30,909 bases of DNA, from assembly GCA_002347815.1 (NCBI GenBank), contig DDXV01000023.1, positions 1 to 30,909 of the forward strand. The letters run 5' to 3'. Below, piece by piece: positions 1 to 7,585 of this stretch. Positions within the stretch are counted from its first letter, which is position 1. Each line of letters opens with the position of its first letter. A program made the translations under genes and the position numbers. The DNA comes from Syntrophaceae bacterium UBA2251. GTDB taxonomy: Bacteria; Desulfobacterota; Syntrophia; Syntrophales; UBA2251. The notes beneath the pieces are model-generated. The model was not told where the DNA came from. It saw only the letters and a program-made list of their open reading frames with translations, and ran no database searches.

Positions 1-1
1 G

Positions 2-448
2 GTCGATACCGCCCGCGACGCGGGCCTCGCCACCCTGCCCGCCCTTGACCTCGACCGCTTCCACAAGCGCTATCTGCGGATCGTGGAAATCGGCTACGAT
101 CAGAACCCGTTCACGGAATCGTCGGCCGGCCCAAAACGCCGGGGCCGCCGCAAGCAGAGCAAAGCCCGCAACCTGCTCGATCGATTCCGGAACCACCAAG
201 ACGGCATCCTCGCCTTCATGCGCGACTTCTCGGTCCCGTTCGACAATAACCTCGCCGAACGGGATCTGCGAATGATGAAGCTGCGGCAGAAAATCTCCGG
301 CGCCTTCCGCAGCTTTGACGCCCTCGTGGACTTCTGCCGTATCCGCGGCTATGTCTCCACGGCCAGGAAGAACGGCATCAACGCCCTCGACGCCCTGCGC
401 CGCGTCTTTCTGGGAGACCCCTTCCTCCCCGCCGTCAACACCTCGTAG
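2..448 (+). CDS. IS66-family transposase, C-terminal part (5' end outside window)
   Basis: The reading frame is open from the window edge to a TAG at 446-448 and gives about 148 residues. The segment VPFDNNLAERDLRMMKLRQK, followed by SGAFRS and ARKNGINALDALRRVF, is the characteristic C-terminal part of IS66-type DDE transposases. The glutamate in the NNLAERDLR motif is the likely third catalytic acidic residue. The protein would cut and join the ends of its insertion sequence. The N-terminal half, with the zinc-binding and first catalytic residues, lies outside the window, so it is unknown whether the gene is intact. An in-frame ATG at 83 is internal to the conserved domain and is not a credible start. 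The GC-rich composition contrasts with the AT-rich DNA just downstream. Confidence 0.88.
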   Translation, partial: VDTARDAGLATLPALDLDRFHKRYLRIVEIGYDQNPFTESSAGPKRRGRRKQSKARNLLDRFRNHQDGILAFMRDFSVPFDNNLAERDLRMMKLRQKISGAFRSFDALVDFCRIRGYVSTARKNGINALDALRRVFLGDPFLPAVNTS

Positions 449-558
449 CCGCACTTGCTCGCTGGCCGGCACCCCCGCTGAGGATCATGCCCTCTATCTG
501 GACAAACTACCGGCTTGCCAAAATCCTGTTCATCCTGTAGATCATGTCAGAATGCGAC

Positions 559-570
559 CTGAGTAGTTAC
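559..570 (-). repeat. Possible terminal inverted repeat (right end) of the IS66 element
   Basis: The bases CTGAGTAGTTAC lie 110 bp after the transposase stop. On the opposite strand they read GTAACTACTCAG. IS66-family ends commonly start with GTAA, so this is a plausible element tip, and it coincides with the change from GC-rich to AT-rich DNA. The left end is outside the window, so neither the pairing of the two ends nor the usual 8-bp target duplication can be tested. This is a guess from position and the first bases. Confidence 0.33.
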
Positions 571-824
571 GCGTAAAGATATGAAGGACTATTCCTTGGG
601 TATGGTGTCTGCCTTCTTTGATGCTTTTCCCGCCCTGGGACAACCCGTGCGCACATTGAGGAAAGTACGACGTACTACACACGAGAACTCCGTATCTATG
701 CTTCCCTGTGAACCGCAACCTATACAAACAACGATTGTGTCCAGTATTGATTTAGCTCAACGATCGGTGGGTCTACCATGGAAAGCCGGCATCAAGGACA
801 CATTCAGTGCCGGACTGATCTTAC

Positions 825-905
825 ATGGATTTACCTTTAGTTGAAAATCTCGGCTATAAGATAATCACAGTCGAGATCAATGTTCGGAGATACAGACGGG
901 ACTAA
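825..905 (+). pseudogene. Short peptide resembling the C-terminal end of a GT2 glycosyltransferase (possible remnant)
   Basis: A 26-codon open frame encodes LPLVENLGYKIITVEINVRR near its middle. The pattern of a hydrophobic helix, then GYKI-x-x-V-x-I/V-x-x-R-R, resembles the segment before the membrane region of polyprenyl-phosphate (DPM1-like) GT2 glycosyltransferases. A stop lies just upstream in the same frame and the matching GT2 catalytic domain is absent. If real, it is a decayed remnant left by rearrangement next to the IS element. The resemblance is short and could be chance. Confidence 0.2.
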
Positions 906-923
906 TGACCAAATATATTGTTC

Positions 924-947
924 GCCAGGCACTTACTAAATCCTGGC
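924..947. repeat. Inverted repeat upstream of the methyltransferase gene
   Basis: GCCAGG at 924-929 and CCTGGC at 942-947 form a perfect 6-bp inverted repeat separated by 12 bases. It lies about 47 bp before the ATG at 994. It could be an operator or a small hairpin in the leader of the polysaccharide transcript. No adjacent T-run is present, so it does not look like a terminator. Its function is unknown. Confidence 0.3.
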
Positions 948-993
948 AACGACAAAAAGTATGTTTATATAAGCTCTCAAATAGCGAGAAGTC

Positions 994-1698
994 ATGTTTG
1001 ATCATTTAAAAAAGTTAATGGGGAATTCCCTTGAATACGAAAGTCACATCCAAAATCTCTTTTCGCTGACTTTGACACACATGGATTCGTTTAGACCCAT
1101 GAATCTTCTGGATGTGGGATGTGGAGACGGTTCACGAACCATCCGAATGGCCGAATATTTCATGGTTCGTCCGACACATACGTACGGATTGGATTTCAAT
1201 CAGTCTCACATTGACCAATGCCGAAATCTTTTTCATGCTGATTTGGTAAATCTCGAATTCGATTTGCTTCCCTATGAAAATGAAACATTTGATCTCGTCA
1301 TTTGTAATCAGGTCCTTGAACACCTTAAAAACTATCACGGTGTATTGGAGGAGATAATTCGGGTTACAAAATCCGGAGGTTACATGATGATCGGCATTCC
1401 CAATCTGGCGCATCTGATAAACCGATTCTACTTGTTATTCGGCATCCAACCCATGTGTCTCGACATCACATCTTCTCACGTGCGTGGATTTACCCATAAC
1501 GCTTTCAAACAAAAGCTGAATTCTCTATCTGGAATCACCTATCTCGATTGTGCGGGATCGGAGTTGATCTATCCCCTTCCCCTGTTTCTTGCACGGCCTC
1601 TATCGAAGATCTGTACAGGATTTTGTGCATATGTTTGCTACCTTATCCGAAAAAACAAAGAAGCCTCCCCCCGCCGTAACATGAACAACAATGGATAA
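994..1698 (+). CDS. Class I SAM-dependent methyltransferase (Methyltransf_11-like)
   Basis: The 234-residue product has the class I methyltransferase fold signature. Motif I is LLDVGCGDG (about residues 38-46). An acidic residue ends strand 2 in YGLDFNQ. The FDLVICNQVLEHL segment (motif IV region) and the VTKSGGYMMIGIPN segment (post-motif region) follow. It would transfer a methyl group from S-adenosylmethionine to an unidentified acceptor. As the first gene of a polysaccharide cluster, the acceptor may be a sugar or lipid-linked glycan, but this is inference. No membrane segment or signal peptide is visible, so it should be cytosolic. The gene is clearly AT-richer than the genes from 2765 onward, which suggests separate acquisition. 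The last 8 bases overlap the next gene. The upstream purine-rich GCGAGAAG is a weak ribosome binding site. Confidence 0.85.
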   Translation: MFDHLKKLMGNSLEYESHIQNLFSLTLTHMDSFRPMNLLDVGCGDGSRTIRMAEYFMVRPTHTYGLDFNQSHIDQCRNLFHADLVNLEFDLLPYENETFDLVICNQVLEHLKNYHGVLEEIIRVTKSGGYMMIGIPNLAHLINRFYLLFGIQPMCLDITSSHVRGFTHNAFKQKLNSLSGITYLDCAGSELIYPLPLFLARPLSKICTGFCAYVCYLIRKNKEASPRRNMNNNG

Positions 1699-2749
1699 TC
1701 CGAAAAGGATTCTGATCATACTGATTGCCGGCATTGGGGATCTCGTTTTAGCTTCCAAGGCAATCCGTACCATATCTAACGCAAAAGAACTTCCCATATG
1801 CATTTCTTTGCTTACCTCTTCAGAAGCGGCGATCCTTGCCCGGGCCTATCCATATTTCGAGAAGGTTTATGCGTTTCCGATTCGCGAATTGCGAAAAGAC
1901 AAAGGGCGCCTGCTCGATATCGCAAGATTGGTTAAAATACTTCGGCAGATGGAGTTTGATCAAATTGTCAATTTTTATCTTATCGGATCAAAAGCTGGTG
2001 CGCTGAAGATGGGTCTCTTTTTTTCTATGCTCAAGGCCGGAGCAAAGATCGGGCATGACCGACATGGGTTCGGCCGGTTTCTCACAGATAGCGTTTCGGC
2101 CTCGACCTTCGAAAACCGGCACGTCGTCGATGCGATGCAGGAAATTGCATTAAAGGCCGGAGGCATCCCGGATGATCGCGGGATCGAAGTGTTTTGGAAT
2201 CCGGGAGCAGTATCCAAATGGAGTCCTTTTTTCGATAATATTTTAGGTAAAATCGTGATCGGCCTCAATCCCGGCGGCGATCGGCCCAGTCGTCGCTGGG
2301 CGCCTGAACGATTCGCCGCCGTGGCCTCAAAGCTCATCGAACGGTTCGATGCACAGTTTATTCTTCTGGGGGGACCGGTAGATTGCGAGATCGCCTCTTC
2401 GATCGAGCGTGAAATTCCATCGATGGTCTCGAATCTCTCGGGAACGATCCCCCTGGATGAACTTCCTTATGTGATCAGCCGTCTAGATCTCCTGCTTACC
2501 AATGACAGCGGTCCCATGCACATCGGCGCCGCCACGAAAACGCCCCTCGTCGCCCTCTTCGGTCCTGAAGACCCCAAGCGCTTTGGCCCTTACTCCACGC
2601 CCGACTTGTATCGCGTCCTGCAAAAAGATGTATCCTGTCGTCCCTGCCGAGACGAAAGATGCCCCAAACCCATATGCCTGGAGATGATCACTCCGGACGA
2701 AGTCCTGTCGGCCTGCGTCGAGATGCTGCAGGCATATAAACCCTCATGA
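1691..2749 (+). CDS. Glycosyltransferase family 9 (heptosyltransferase-like)
   Basis: The 352-residue product matches the ADP-heptose:LPS heptosyltransferase family (GT9). The N-terminal Rossmann domain begins ILIILIAGIGDLVLASKAI. The C-terminal domain starts near residue 190 with IGLNPGGDRPSRRWAPERF and contains LLTNDSGPMHIGAAT (about 268-282), the nucleotide-sugar binding region. PLVALFGPEDPKRFGP follows. The cysteine-rich tail (CRPCRDERCPKPICL) is common in WaaF/WaaQ-like members. It probably adds a heptose or related sugar to lipid A core or another glycan. The gene overlaps the methyltransferase by 8 bases, implying translational coupling. Base composition shifts from AT-rich at the start to GC-rich near the end. 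The precise donor and acceptor cannot be read from sequence. Confidence 0.88.
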   Translation: MDNPKRILIILIAGIGDLVLASKAIRTISNAKELPICISLLTSSEAAILARAYPYFEKVYAFPIRELRKDKGRLLDIARLVKILRQMEFDQIVNFYLIGSKAGALKMGLFFSMLKAGAKIGHDRHGFGRFLTDSVSASTFENRHVVDAMQEIALKAGGIPDDRGIEVFWNPGAVSKWSPFFDNILGKIVIGLNPGGDRPSRRWAPERFAAVASKLIERFDAQFILLGGPVDCEIASSIEREIPSMVSNLSGTIPLDELPYVISRLDLLLTNDSGPMHIGAATKTPLVALFGPEDPKRFGPYSTPDLYRVLQKDVSCRPCRDERCPKPICLEMITPDEVLSACVEMLQAYKPS

Positions 2750-2764
2750 GGCTCAACGAAATCG

Positions 2765-4678
2765 ATGTGCGGGATCTGCGGTAAACTGGACTTCAGCGGC
2801 CCGAAGGTCGACGAGGGCCTCGTGCGGCGGATGACCGCCCTGATGGAACATCGGGGGCCCGACGATCTCGGCGTCTATCTGAATCACCGCGAGAAGGTCA
2901 GTTGCGGGCTCGGCCATCGGCGCCTGAGCATCATCGACCTGACCGAGGCGGGCCGCCAGCCCATGTGCAACGAGGACCGGACCCTCTGGATGGTCTTCAA
3001 CGGCGAGATCTACAACTTCGTCGCCCTCCGCAAGGAGCTGAAGGACCGGGGCCACCGCTTCGCCTCCCGGACCGACAGCGAGGTGATCCTCCATCTCTTC
3101 GAGGAGGAGGGCGCTGCGGCCATTGATCGCCTCGTCGGCATGTTCGCCCTGGCGATCTGGTCGGAGACGTCCCGCACCCTGCTTTTGGCGCGCGATCCCG
3201 TCGGCATCAAGCCGCTCGTCTATTATGCCGACGCAAAGCGTTTCGTCTTCGCCTCGGAACTCAAAGCCCTGCTCGCCGATCCGGCCGTGCCGAAGGAGAT
3301 CGACCCGGAGGCGCTCGACCTCTATCTCAGCCTGAACTATATCCCGGCGCCCTGGACGATCTTCCGGAACATCCGCAAGCTCCGCCCCGGCCACCTCCTG
3401 ACGGTTCACGAGGGCACGGTGACGGAGTCTCGGTACTGGGACATTGCGGCGACATCCGATGTTTCGCTCACATCCGCACCGTGCGATTTCGAGCAGACGA
3501 CGGCGGGATTGTTCAATGCGCTCGAAGACGCCGTTAAAAGCCAGATGGTCGCCGACGTCCCGCTCGGGGCCTTCCTCAGCGGCGGCATCGATTCGAGCGT
3601 CGTCGTGGGGCTCATGGCACGCCACGCCTCGAAACCCGTGAAGACCTACACCATCGGCTACACCGACATGCCGATGTTCGACGAGACCGCCTATGCCCGT
3701 CAGGTCGCGGCCTTCCACAAGACGGAGCACCATGAAATCATGCTGGACTCCCGGGCCATTCTCGGGTCGGTTCCCGACGTCCTGGCCTCCCTCGACGAAC
3801 CCTTCGGAGACTCCTCGGCCGTCCCTACCTACGTCGTCTCCCGCGAGACCGCCCGGGACGTGAGCGTGGCCCTCTCCGGCGACGGCGGCGACGAACTCTT
3901 CGCCGGCTACCGCATGTACCGGGGCGAGGCCTGGCATCGCCGCTACCAGCGCATTCCCCAGTTCCTGCGCGCGAAGCTCATCGAACCGTCCCTCCTCGCC
4001 CTGCCGAACGCCCGGGACAACCCGGTGACGGAACGCTTCCGGCGCGTGCAGAAATTCATCCGGGGCGCGAAGGATAGCTTACCTGCGCGCTTCATGGCCT
4101 GGAACGAGATCTTCCCCGCCGACTCGAAACAGGCGCTTCTAGGTGAACCCTTTCGCACCGAGGCTGCCCCAGCGCCGCCGCTCTTTGCCGCCGCTCTCTC
4201 CGCCCTCGACACCGACCCGATCAACCGGATGCTTTACGCCGACTTGACAATTTCCCTTCCTGGAGACATGCTCTGGAAGGTGGACATGATGAGCATGCGC
4301 CATGCCCTGGAGGTGCGCGTTCCGCTGCTCGACCCGCGCGTCGTCGAACTGGCCTTCCGCATCGGCGGCGACTGGAAGATCCGTCACGGCCGCGGCAAGT
4401 ACGTCTTCATCGAAACCTTCAAGGATCTCCTCCCGAAGTCCCTGCACCGCCGCCCCAAGTGGGGCTTCGAGATGCCCGTGAGCCGCTGGTTGAAAACGGA
4501 TCTTCATGGCCTGATCGACACCTATCTCTCCCCGGAGCGCATCACGAAGCAGGGGATCTTCAACGCGTCCGTCATCGGAGCCCTGGTCGGGAACCTGATG
4601 GAAAACAGAACCGACACCTCCTGGCAGCTCTGGAATCTGATCGCCTTTCAGGCCTGGCATGAATCGCACCTCCGATAG
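2765..4678 (+). CDS. asnB: Asparagine synthase (glutamine-hydrolysing)
   Basis: The 637-residue product is a complete class B asparagine synthetase. Cys2 after the initiator methionine (MCGICG) is the N-terminal nucleophile of the glutaminase domain (about residues 1-210). The HRRLSIID and FNGEIYN motifs of that domain are present. The synthetase domain carries the ATP pyrophosphatase loop SGGIDSS at residues 272-278 and LSGDGGDELFAGY further on. It converts aspartate, glutamine and ATP to asparagine, or, in polysaccharide loci, a related amidotransferase may amidate a uronic acid. The location between glycosyltransferases makes the second role possible. The start is fixed by the need for Cys2. 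The following gene begins 20 bases before this stop. No key residue appears to be missing. Confidence 0.93.
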   Translation: MCGICGKLDFSGPKVDEGLVRRMTALMEHRGPDDLGVYLNHREKVSCGLGHRRLSIIDLTEAGRQPMCNEDRTLWMVFNGEIYNFVALRKELKDRGHRFASRTDSEVILHLFEEEGAAAIDRLVGMFALAIWSETSRTLLLARDPVGIKPLVYYADAKRFVFASELKALLADPAVPKEIDPEALDLYLSLNYIPAPWTIFRNIRKLRPGHLLTVHEGTVTESRYWDIAATSDVSLTSAPCDFEQTTAGLFNALEDAVKSQMVADVPLGAFLSGGIDSSVVVGLMARHASKPVKTYTIGYTDMPMFDETAYARQVAAFHKTEHHEIMLDSRAILGSVPDVLASLDEPFGDSSAVPTYVVSRETARDVSVALSGDGGDELFAGYRMYRGEAWHRRYQRIPQFLRAKLIEPSLLALPNARDNPVTERFRRVQKFIRGAKDSLPARFMAWNEIFPADSKQALLGEPFRTEAAPAPPLFAAALSALDTDPINRMLYADLTISLPGDMLWKVDMMSMRHALEVRVPLLDPRVVELAFRIGGDWKIRHGRGKYVFIETFKDLLPKSLHRRPKWGFEMPVSRWLKTDLHGLIDTYLSPERITKQGIFNASVIGALVGNLMENRTDTSWQLWNLIAFQAWHESHLR

Positions 4679-5975
4679 GATCAAGGTGCTCCATGTCATC
4701 ACCCGCTTCGACAAGGGCGGCTCGGCGGAGAACACCTTCCTCACGGTCCGCCATCTCGACCGGACCCGTTACGAGGCGGTTCTGGCAACAGGGCCGGCGA
4801 CGGAGGGAGACGCCTCCGATTCCGAAGCCGCCGCGATCTCGGGGAACATCCGAGCCCTCACGGAAAGCGGCGTTCGTTTGATCCGCATGGCCAAACTCGT
4901 TCGCAACCTCCACCCTGTTTCCGATCTGGCCGCCTTCTTCGGCCTGATCTCGATCATCCGCCGCGAGCGTCCCCGGATTGTCCACACCCATACGTCGAAG
5001 GCGGGCATCCTCGGGCGTTGGGCGGCCTGGGTCTGCCGCGTGCCGGTCATCATCCATACGCCCCACGGCCACGTGTTTTTCGGATATTTCGGTTCGCTGA
5101 CGACGCGCCTGTTTATTCTCCTGGAGCGATGGACGGCGCGGATCACCGATGCCCTGATCGCCCTGACGCCGCGTGAGAAGTCGGACCACATCGCGCACGG
5201 CATCACTCCGGCGGATACATTCGCGGTCATTCACAGCGGTGTCGATCTGAAGCCCTTCCTTGCGGCGGCCCCCTCACGCTATCCTCCGGAGTCCCTTCCC
5301 AATTCTCCCGATTTTGGGGGCGCGAGCCTCGGCGGCGATACAGGCGCCCCGGCTGAAATCCCCGATACCGAAACGATCCGACTCAACCTGGGCATCCCGC
5401 CGTGTACCACGGTTGTTGCGACCGCGGGCCGTCTGACCGCCGTCAAGGGCCATCAGACCCTCATCCGCGCTGTAGCCGACTGCGTTGGTCGGGGTGAATG
5501 TCTGTTTCTGATCCTGTTAGGGGAAGGTGAGCTGCGACAGGATCTCGATAGATTGTGTGAACGCCTGGGCATAGCGGAGAGGGTCCGCTTCCTCGGCTGG
5601 AAGCAGGACGTGGCGCGCTTTATAGCTGTCTGCGACATCTTCTGTCTGCCCTCCCGGAACGAGGGGATGGGAAAGGTTCTCGTGGAGGCCATGGCCCTCG
5701 GCAAGCCGATCGTCGCGAGCGACGTCGGCGCCATCGCCGACCTCGTCCGCTCCGGGGAGAACGGTCTTCTCGTCCCCGTCGGCGATGTCCCGGCCTGGGC
5801 GACGGCGATCAAAGAACTCGTCCACGATCCCGCGGCCCGACGCCGGATGGGCGAGGCCGGCCGGCGCATTGCGCCCGCCTACAGCATGGAGTCGATGATA
5901 AAACAGATTGACGAATTGTATGCAAAATTGCTAAGCGATCGGTGCGTGCAGCCGAAACCGGAGACCGCATCATGA
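4659..5975 (+). CDS. Glycosyltransferase family 4 (GT-B fold)
   Basis: The 438-residue product starts with KVLHVITRFDKGGSAENTF, the N-terminal GT-B domain with the GG acceptor loop. It includes HTHTSKAGILGRWAAW and IIHTPHGHVFFGYF. The C-terminal domain contains VATAGRLTAVKGHQTLI and the retaining-GT4 motif E-x7-E at Glu335 and Glu343 (RNEGMGKVLVEAM). It transfers a nucleotide-activated sugar to a growing glycan in the cytoplasm. Between the two domains, about residues 200-245, is a Pro/Gly/Ala-rich linker longer than usual. The gene overlaps asnB by 20 bases and its TGA overlaps the next ATG as ATGA. The exact sugar is unknown. Confidence 0.9.
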   Translation: MNRTSDRIKVLHVITRFDKGGSAENTFLTVRHLDRTRYEAVLATGPATEGDASDSEAAAISGNIRALTESGVRLIRMAKLVRNLHPVSDLAAFFGLISIIRRERPRIVHTHTSKAGILGRWAAWVCRVPVIIHTPHGHVFFGYFGSLTTRLFILLERWTARITDALIALTPREKSDHIAHGITPADTFAVIHSGVDLKPFLAAAPSRYPPESLPNSPDFGGASLGGDTGAPAEIPDTETIRLNLGIPPCTTVVATAGRLTAVKGHQTLIRAVADCVGRGECLFLILLGEGELRQDLDRLCERLGIAERVRFLGWKQDVARFIAVCDIFCLPSRNEGMGKVLVEAMALGKPIVASDVGAIADLVRSGENGLLVPVGDVPAWATAIKELVHDPAARRRMGEAGRRIAPAYSMESMIKQIDELYAKLLSDRCVQPKPETAS

Positions 5976-7585
5976 CTTCCCGCTCATCGCTGCGTCACAC
6001 CGCCCATTCCCCTTCTTCACGCCGACCGGTACCTTTCCGCTTCGAGTTTTCATGCGGTAAAAAACCCGCACGTCGCTCTACCCCGAACATCCGGCACTCC
6101 CCTCGCGAACGTGGAAAGGCGAGCGTCATTCTTCCAGGTGTTCTCCTTTTTCTTGCCCTCGCATGGATGGCCGCCTTACTGCCCTTCCCGGCCTTCGCCC
6201 AACCGCCTGCACCCCCGGAGTATCGGCCCGAGCCCGCCCTGATCGACTTGCGGACCACCTTCAGCGACGGCGAGTACGATCCGGATACCCTCGTCCAGAT
6301 GGCCTTCCGCAAGGGTTTCCAGATCGTCATCTTCAACGACCATGACCGGGTGGCCATGGAATACGGCCTCCCCCCCTTCCGAAATTGGCTAAAATACCGG
6401 AAGGAGCTGAACGCGATCAACGTCGCCGGAGCGGACCGCTATCTCCGCACTATCCACGGTCTGAGGAAGAACTACCCGCAGGCGGTCCTGATTCCGGGCA
6501 CGGAAAGCACACCCTTCTACTACTGGACGGGAAGTCCGTTCGCCGGGAACCTGACGGCAAACGATGCGGAGCGCCGCATTCTGACGATGGGCCTCGAAAC
6601 ACCCGAGGACTACGAGACTCTTCCCGTGCTGCACAATTCTCCCGTCCGGTTCCAGTTGCGGGAGGTCCTGCCAGCGCTCGCAGCCTTCGCCCTCTGCTTT
6701 CTGATCGGCGTCTTCTTCGTCTTCCAGAAAGGCGCCTGGCGCGCAACCGGTACGATCCTCGCCCTTCTCGGCATCGGCCTCTTCCTCAACACCCTCTTCA
6801 CCCGCCCGTCCCCGTTCGATCCCTACCACGGCAGGCAGGGCGCGGCACCCTACCAGCACTTCATCGACGTCATCGCCCGAAAGGGCGGCCTGACCTTCTG
6901 GAACTACCCGGAGACCCTCTCCGGCGTGCGCAAGCTCGGGCCCATCCACGTCCGCACCCTGCCCTACCCCGACATGCTTCTGGAGACGAAGAACTACACC
7001 GGCTTTGCCGCGCTCTACGGCGAGAACATCACGATTACGGAACCGGGCAACCTCTGGGACGTCGTGTTGCGCGAATATTGCGGCGGATTCCGTGAACGCC
7101 CCCCCTGGGGGATCGCGACCGCGGATTTTCACAAGGAGGGCGGCGCCGGTCAGCACCTGGGCGATTTCCAGACCGTACTCTGGCTCCGGGAAAAGACGAC
7201 CCAATCCGTCCTGGAGGCGCTCAAGACGGGCCGGATGTACGCCTGCCAGGGGAAATATCCTGAAATCCCCCGGCTTGACGAGTTTTCCGTTGCCGCCGCG
7301 GATGGAGGCATGGCGACTAAGGCGATCTCCGGGGAGGAGTTGACGCTCCCCCGCAATCCCCGCATCCGCATCAGGCTCTCCGGGGGCTGGGCGGCGGCGA
7401 ATCAGGTCCAGGTGCGGCTCATCCGCTCCGGTTCGCTGATCCAGACCTTCGTGGGGACGCTCCCCCTCGATATCGACTATCTCGACGTCTTGGAGACACC
7501 GGGTGAGCGTGTTTTTTACCGAATGGACATGAGCGGGGCCGGCAAGATCGTGTCCAACCCGATCTTCGTGAAGTTCGCGCCATGA
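5972..7585 (+). CDS. Membrane-anchored protein with a divergent PHP-phosphoesterase-like domain
   Basis: This start was chosen because ATG at 5972 overlaps the previous stop as ATGA and has GGAG at 5960-5963. It gives 537 residues. After an unusual 49-residue Arg/Ser/Pro-rich leader comes a hydrophobic segment (about 50-76, ending AFAQ) that could be a signal peptide or anchor. PHP-like motifs follow: DLRTTFSDGEYD at 92, FNDHD at 121-125, IPGTES at 174-179, a WNYPE segment at 310-314 in place of the aHP motif, and ADFH at 384-387. The first motif normally reads D-L-H-x-H, and both histidines are replaced here. Two more membrane segments (about 232-252 and 260-280) interrupt the domain. A role in glycan or phosphate-ester processing at the envelope is likely, but activity is uncertain. 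The C-terminal 130 residues look like a beta-rich domain. Confidence 0.72.
   Translation: MTSRSSLRHTAHSPSSRRPVPFRFEFSCGKKPARRSTPNIRHSPRERGKASVILPGVLLFLALAWMAALLPFPAFAQPPAPPEYRPEPALIDLRTTFSDGEYDPDTLVQMAFRKGFQIVIFNDHDRVAMEYGLPPFRNWLKYRKELNAINVAGADRYLRTIHGLRKNYPQAVLIPGTESTPFYYWTGSPFAGNLTANDAERRILTMGLETPEDYETLPVLHNSPVRFQLREVLPALAAFALCFLIGVFFVFQKGAWRATGTILALLGIGLFLNTLFTRPSPFDPYHGRQGAAPYQHFIDVIARKGGLTFWNYPETLSGVRKLGPIHVRTLPYPDMLLETKNYTGFAALYGENITITEPGNLWDVVLREYCGGFRERPPWGIATADFHKEGGAGQHLGDFQTVLWLREKTTQSVLEALKTGRMYACQGKYPEIPRLDEFSVAAADGGMATKAISGEELTLPRNPRIRIRLSGGWAAANQVQVRLIRSGSLIQTFVGTLPLDIDYLDVLETPGERVFYRMDMSGAGKIVSNPIFVKFAP

Larger units (their letters stand above)
449..993. other. AT-richer gene-poor junction between IS66 and the polysaccharide cluster
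   Basis: No convincing intact gene is visible here. Short open frames exist on both strands, for example 581-844 on the plus strand, but they have no recognisable motif, poor codon character and no clear ribosome binding site. The first 120 bases are probably the non-coding tail of the IS66 element. The remainder is visibly AT-richer than the window average. It carries one short peptide that may be a gene remnant (825-905) and an inverted repeat (924-947) before the methyltransferase start. It may also hold the promoter for the downstream cluster, but no good -35/-10 pair was found. Confidence 0.6.

Noticed and set aside
581..844. An 87-codon plus-strand frame in the gene-poor junction
   Set aside because: There is no recognised motif, no good ribosome binding site and no supporting neighbour, so it was described only as part of the junction.
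2753..3937. A 394-codon minus-strand frame opposite the asparagine synthase
   Set aside because: No motif is visible and the plus-strand gene has all expected catalytic residues.
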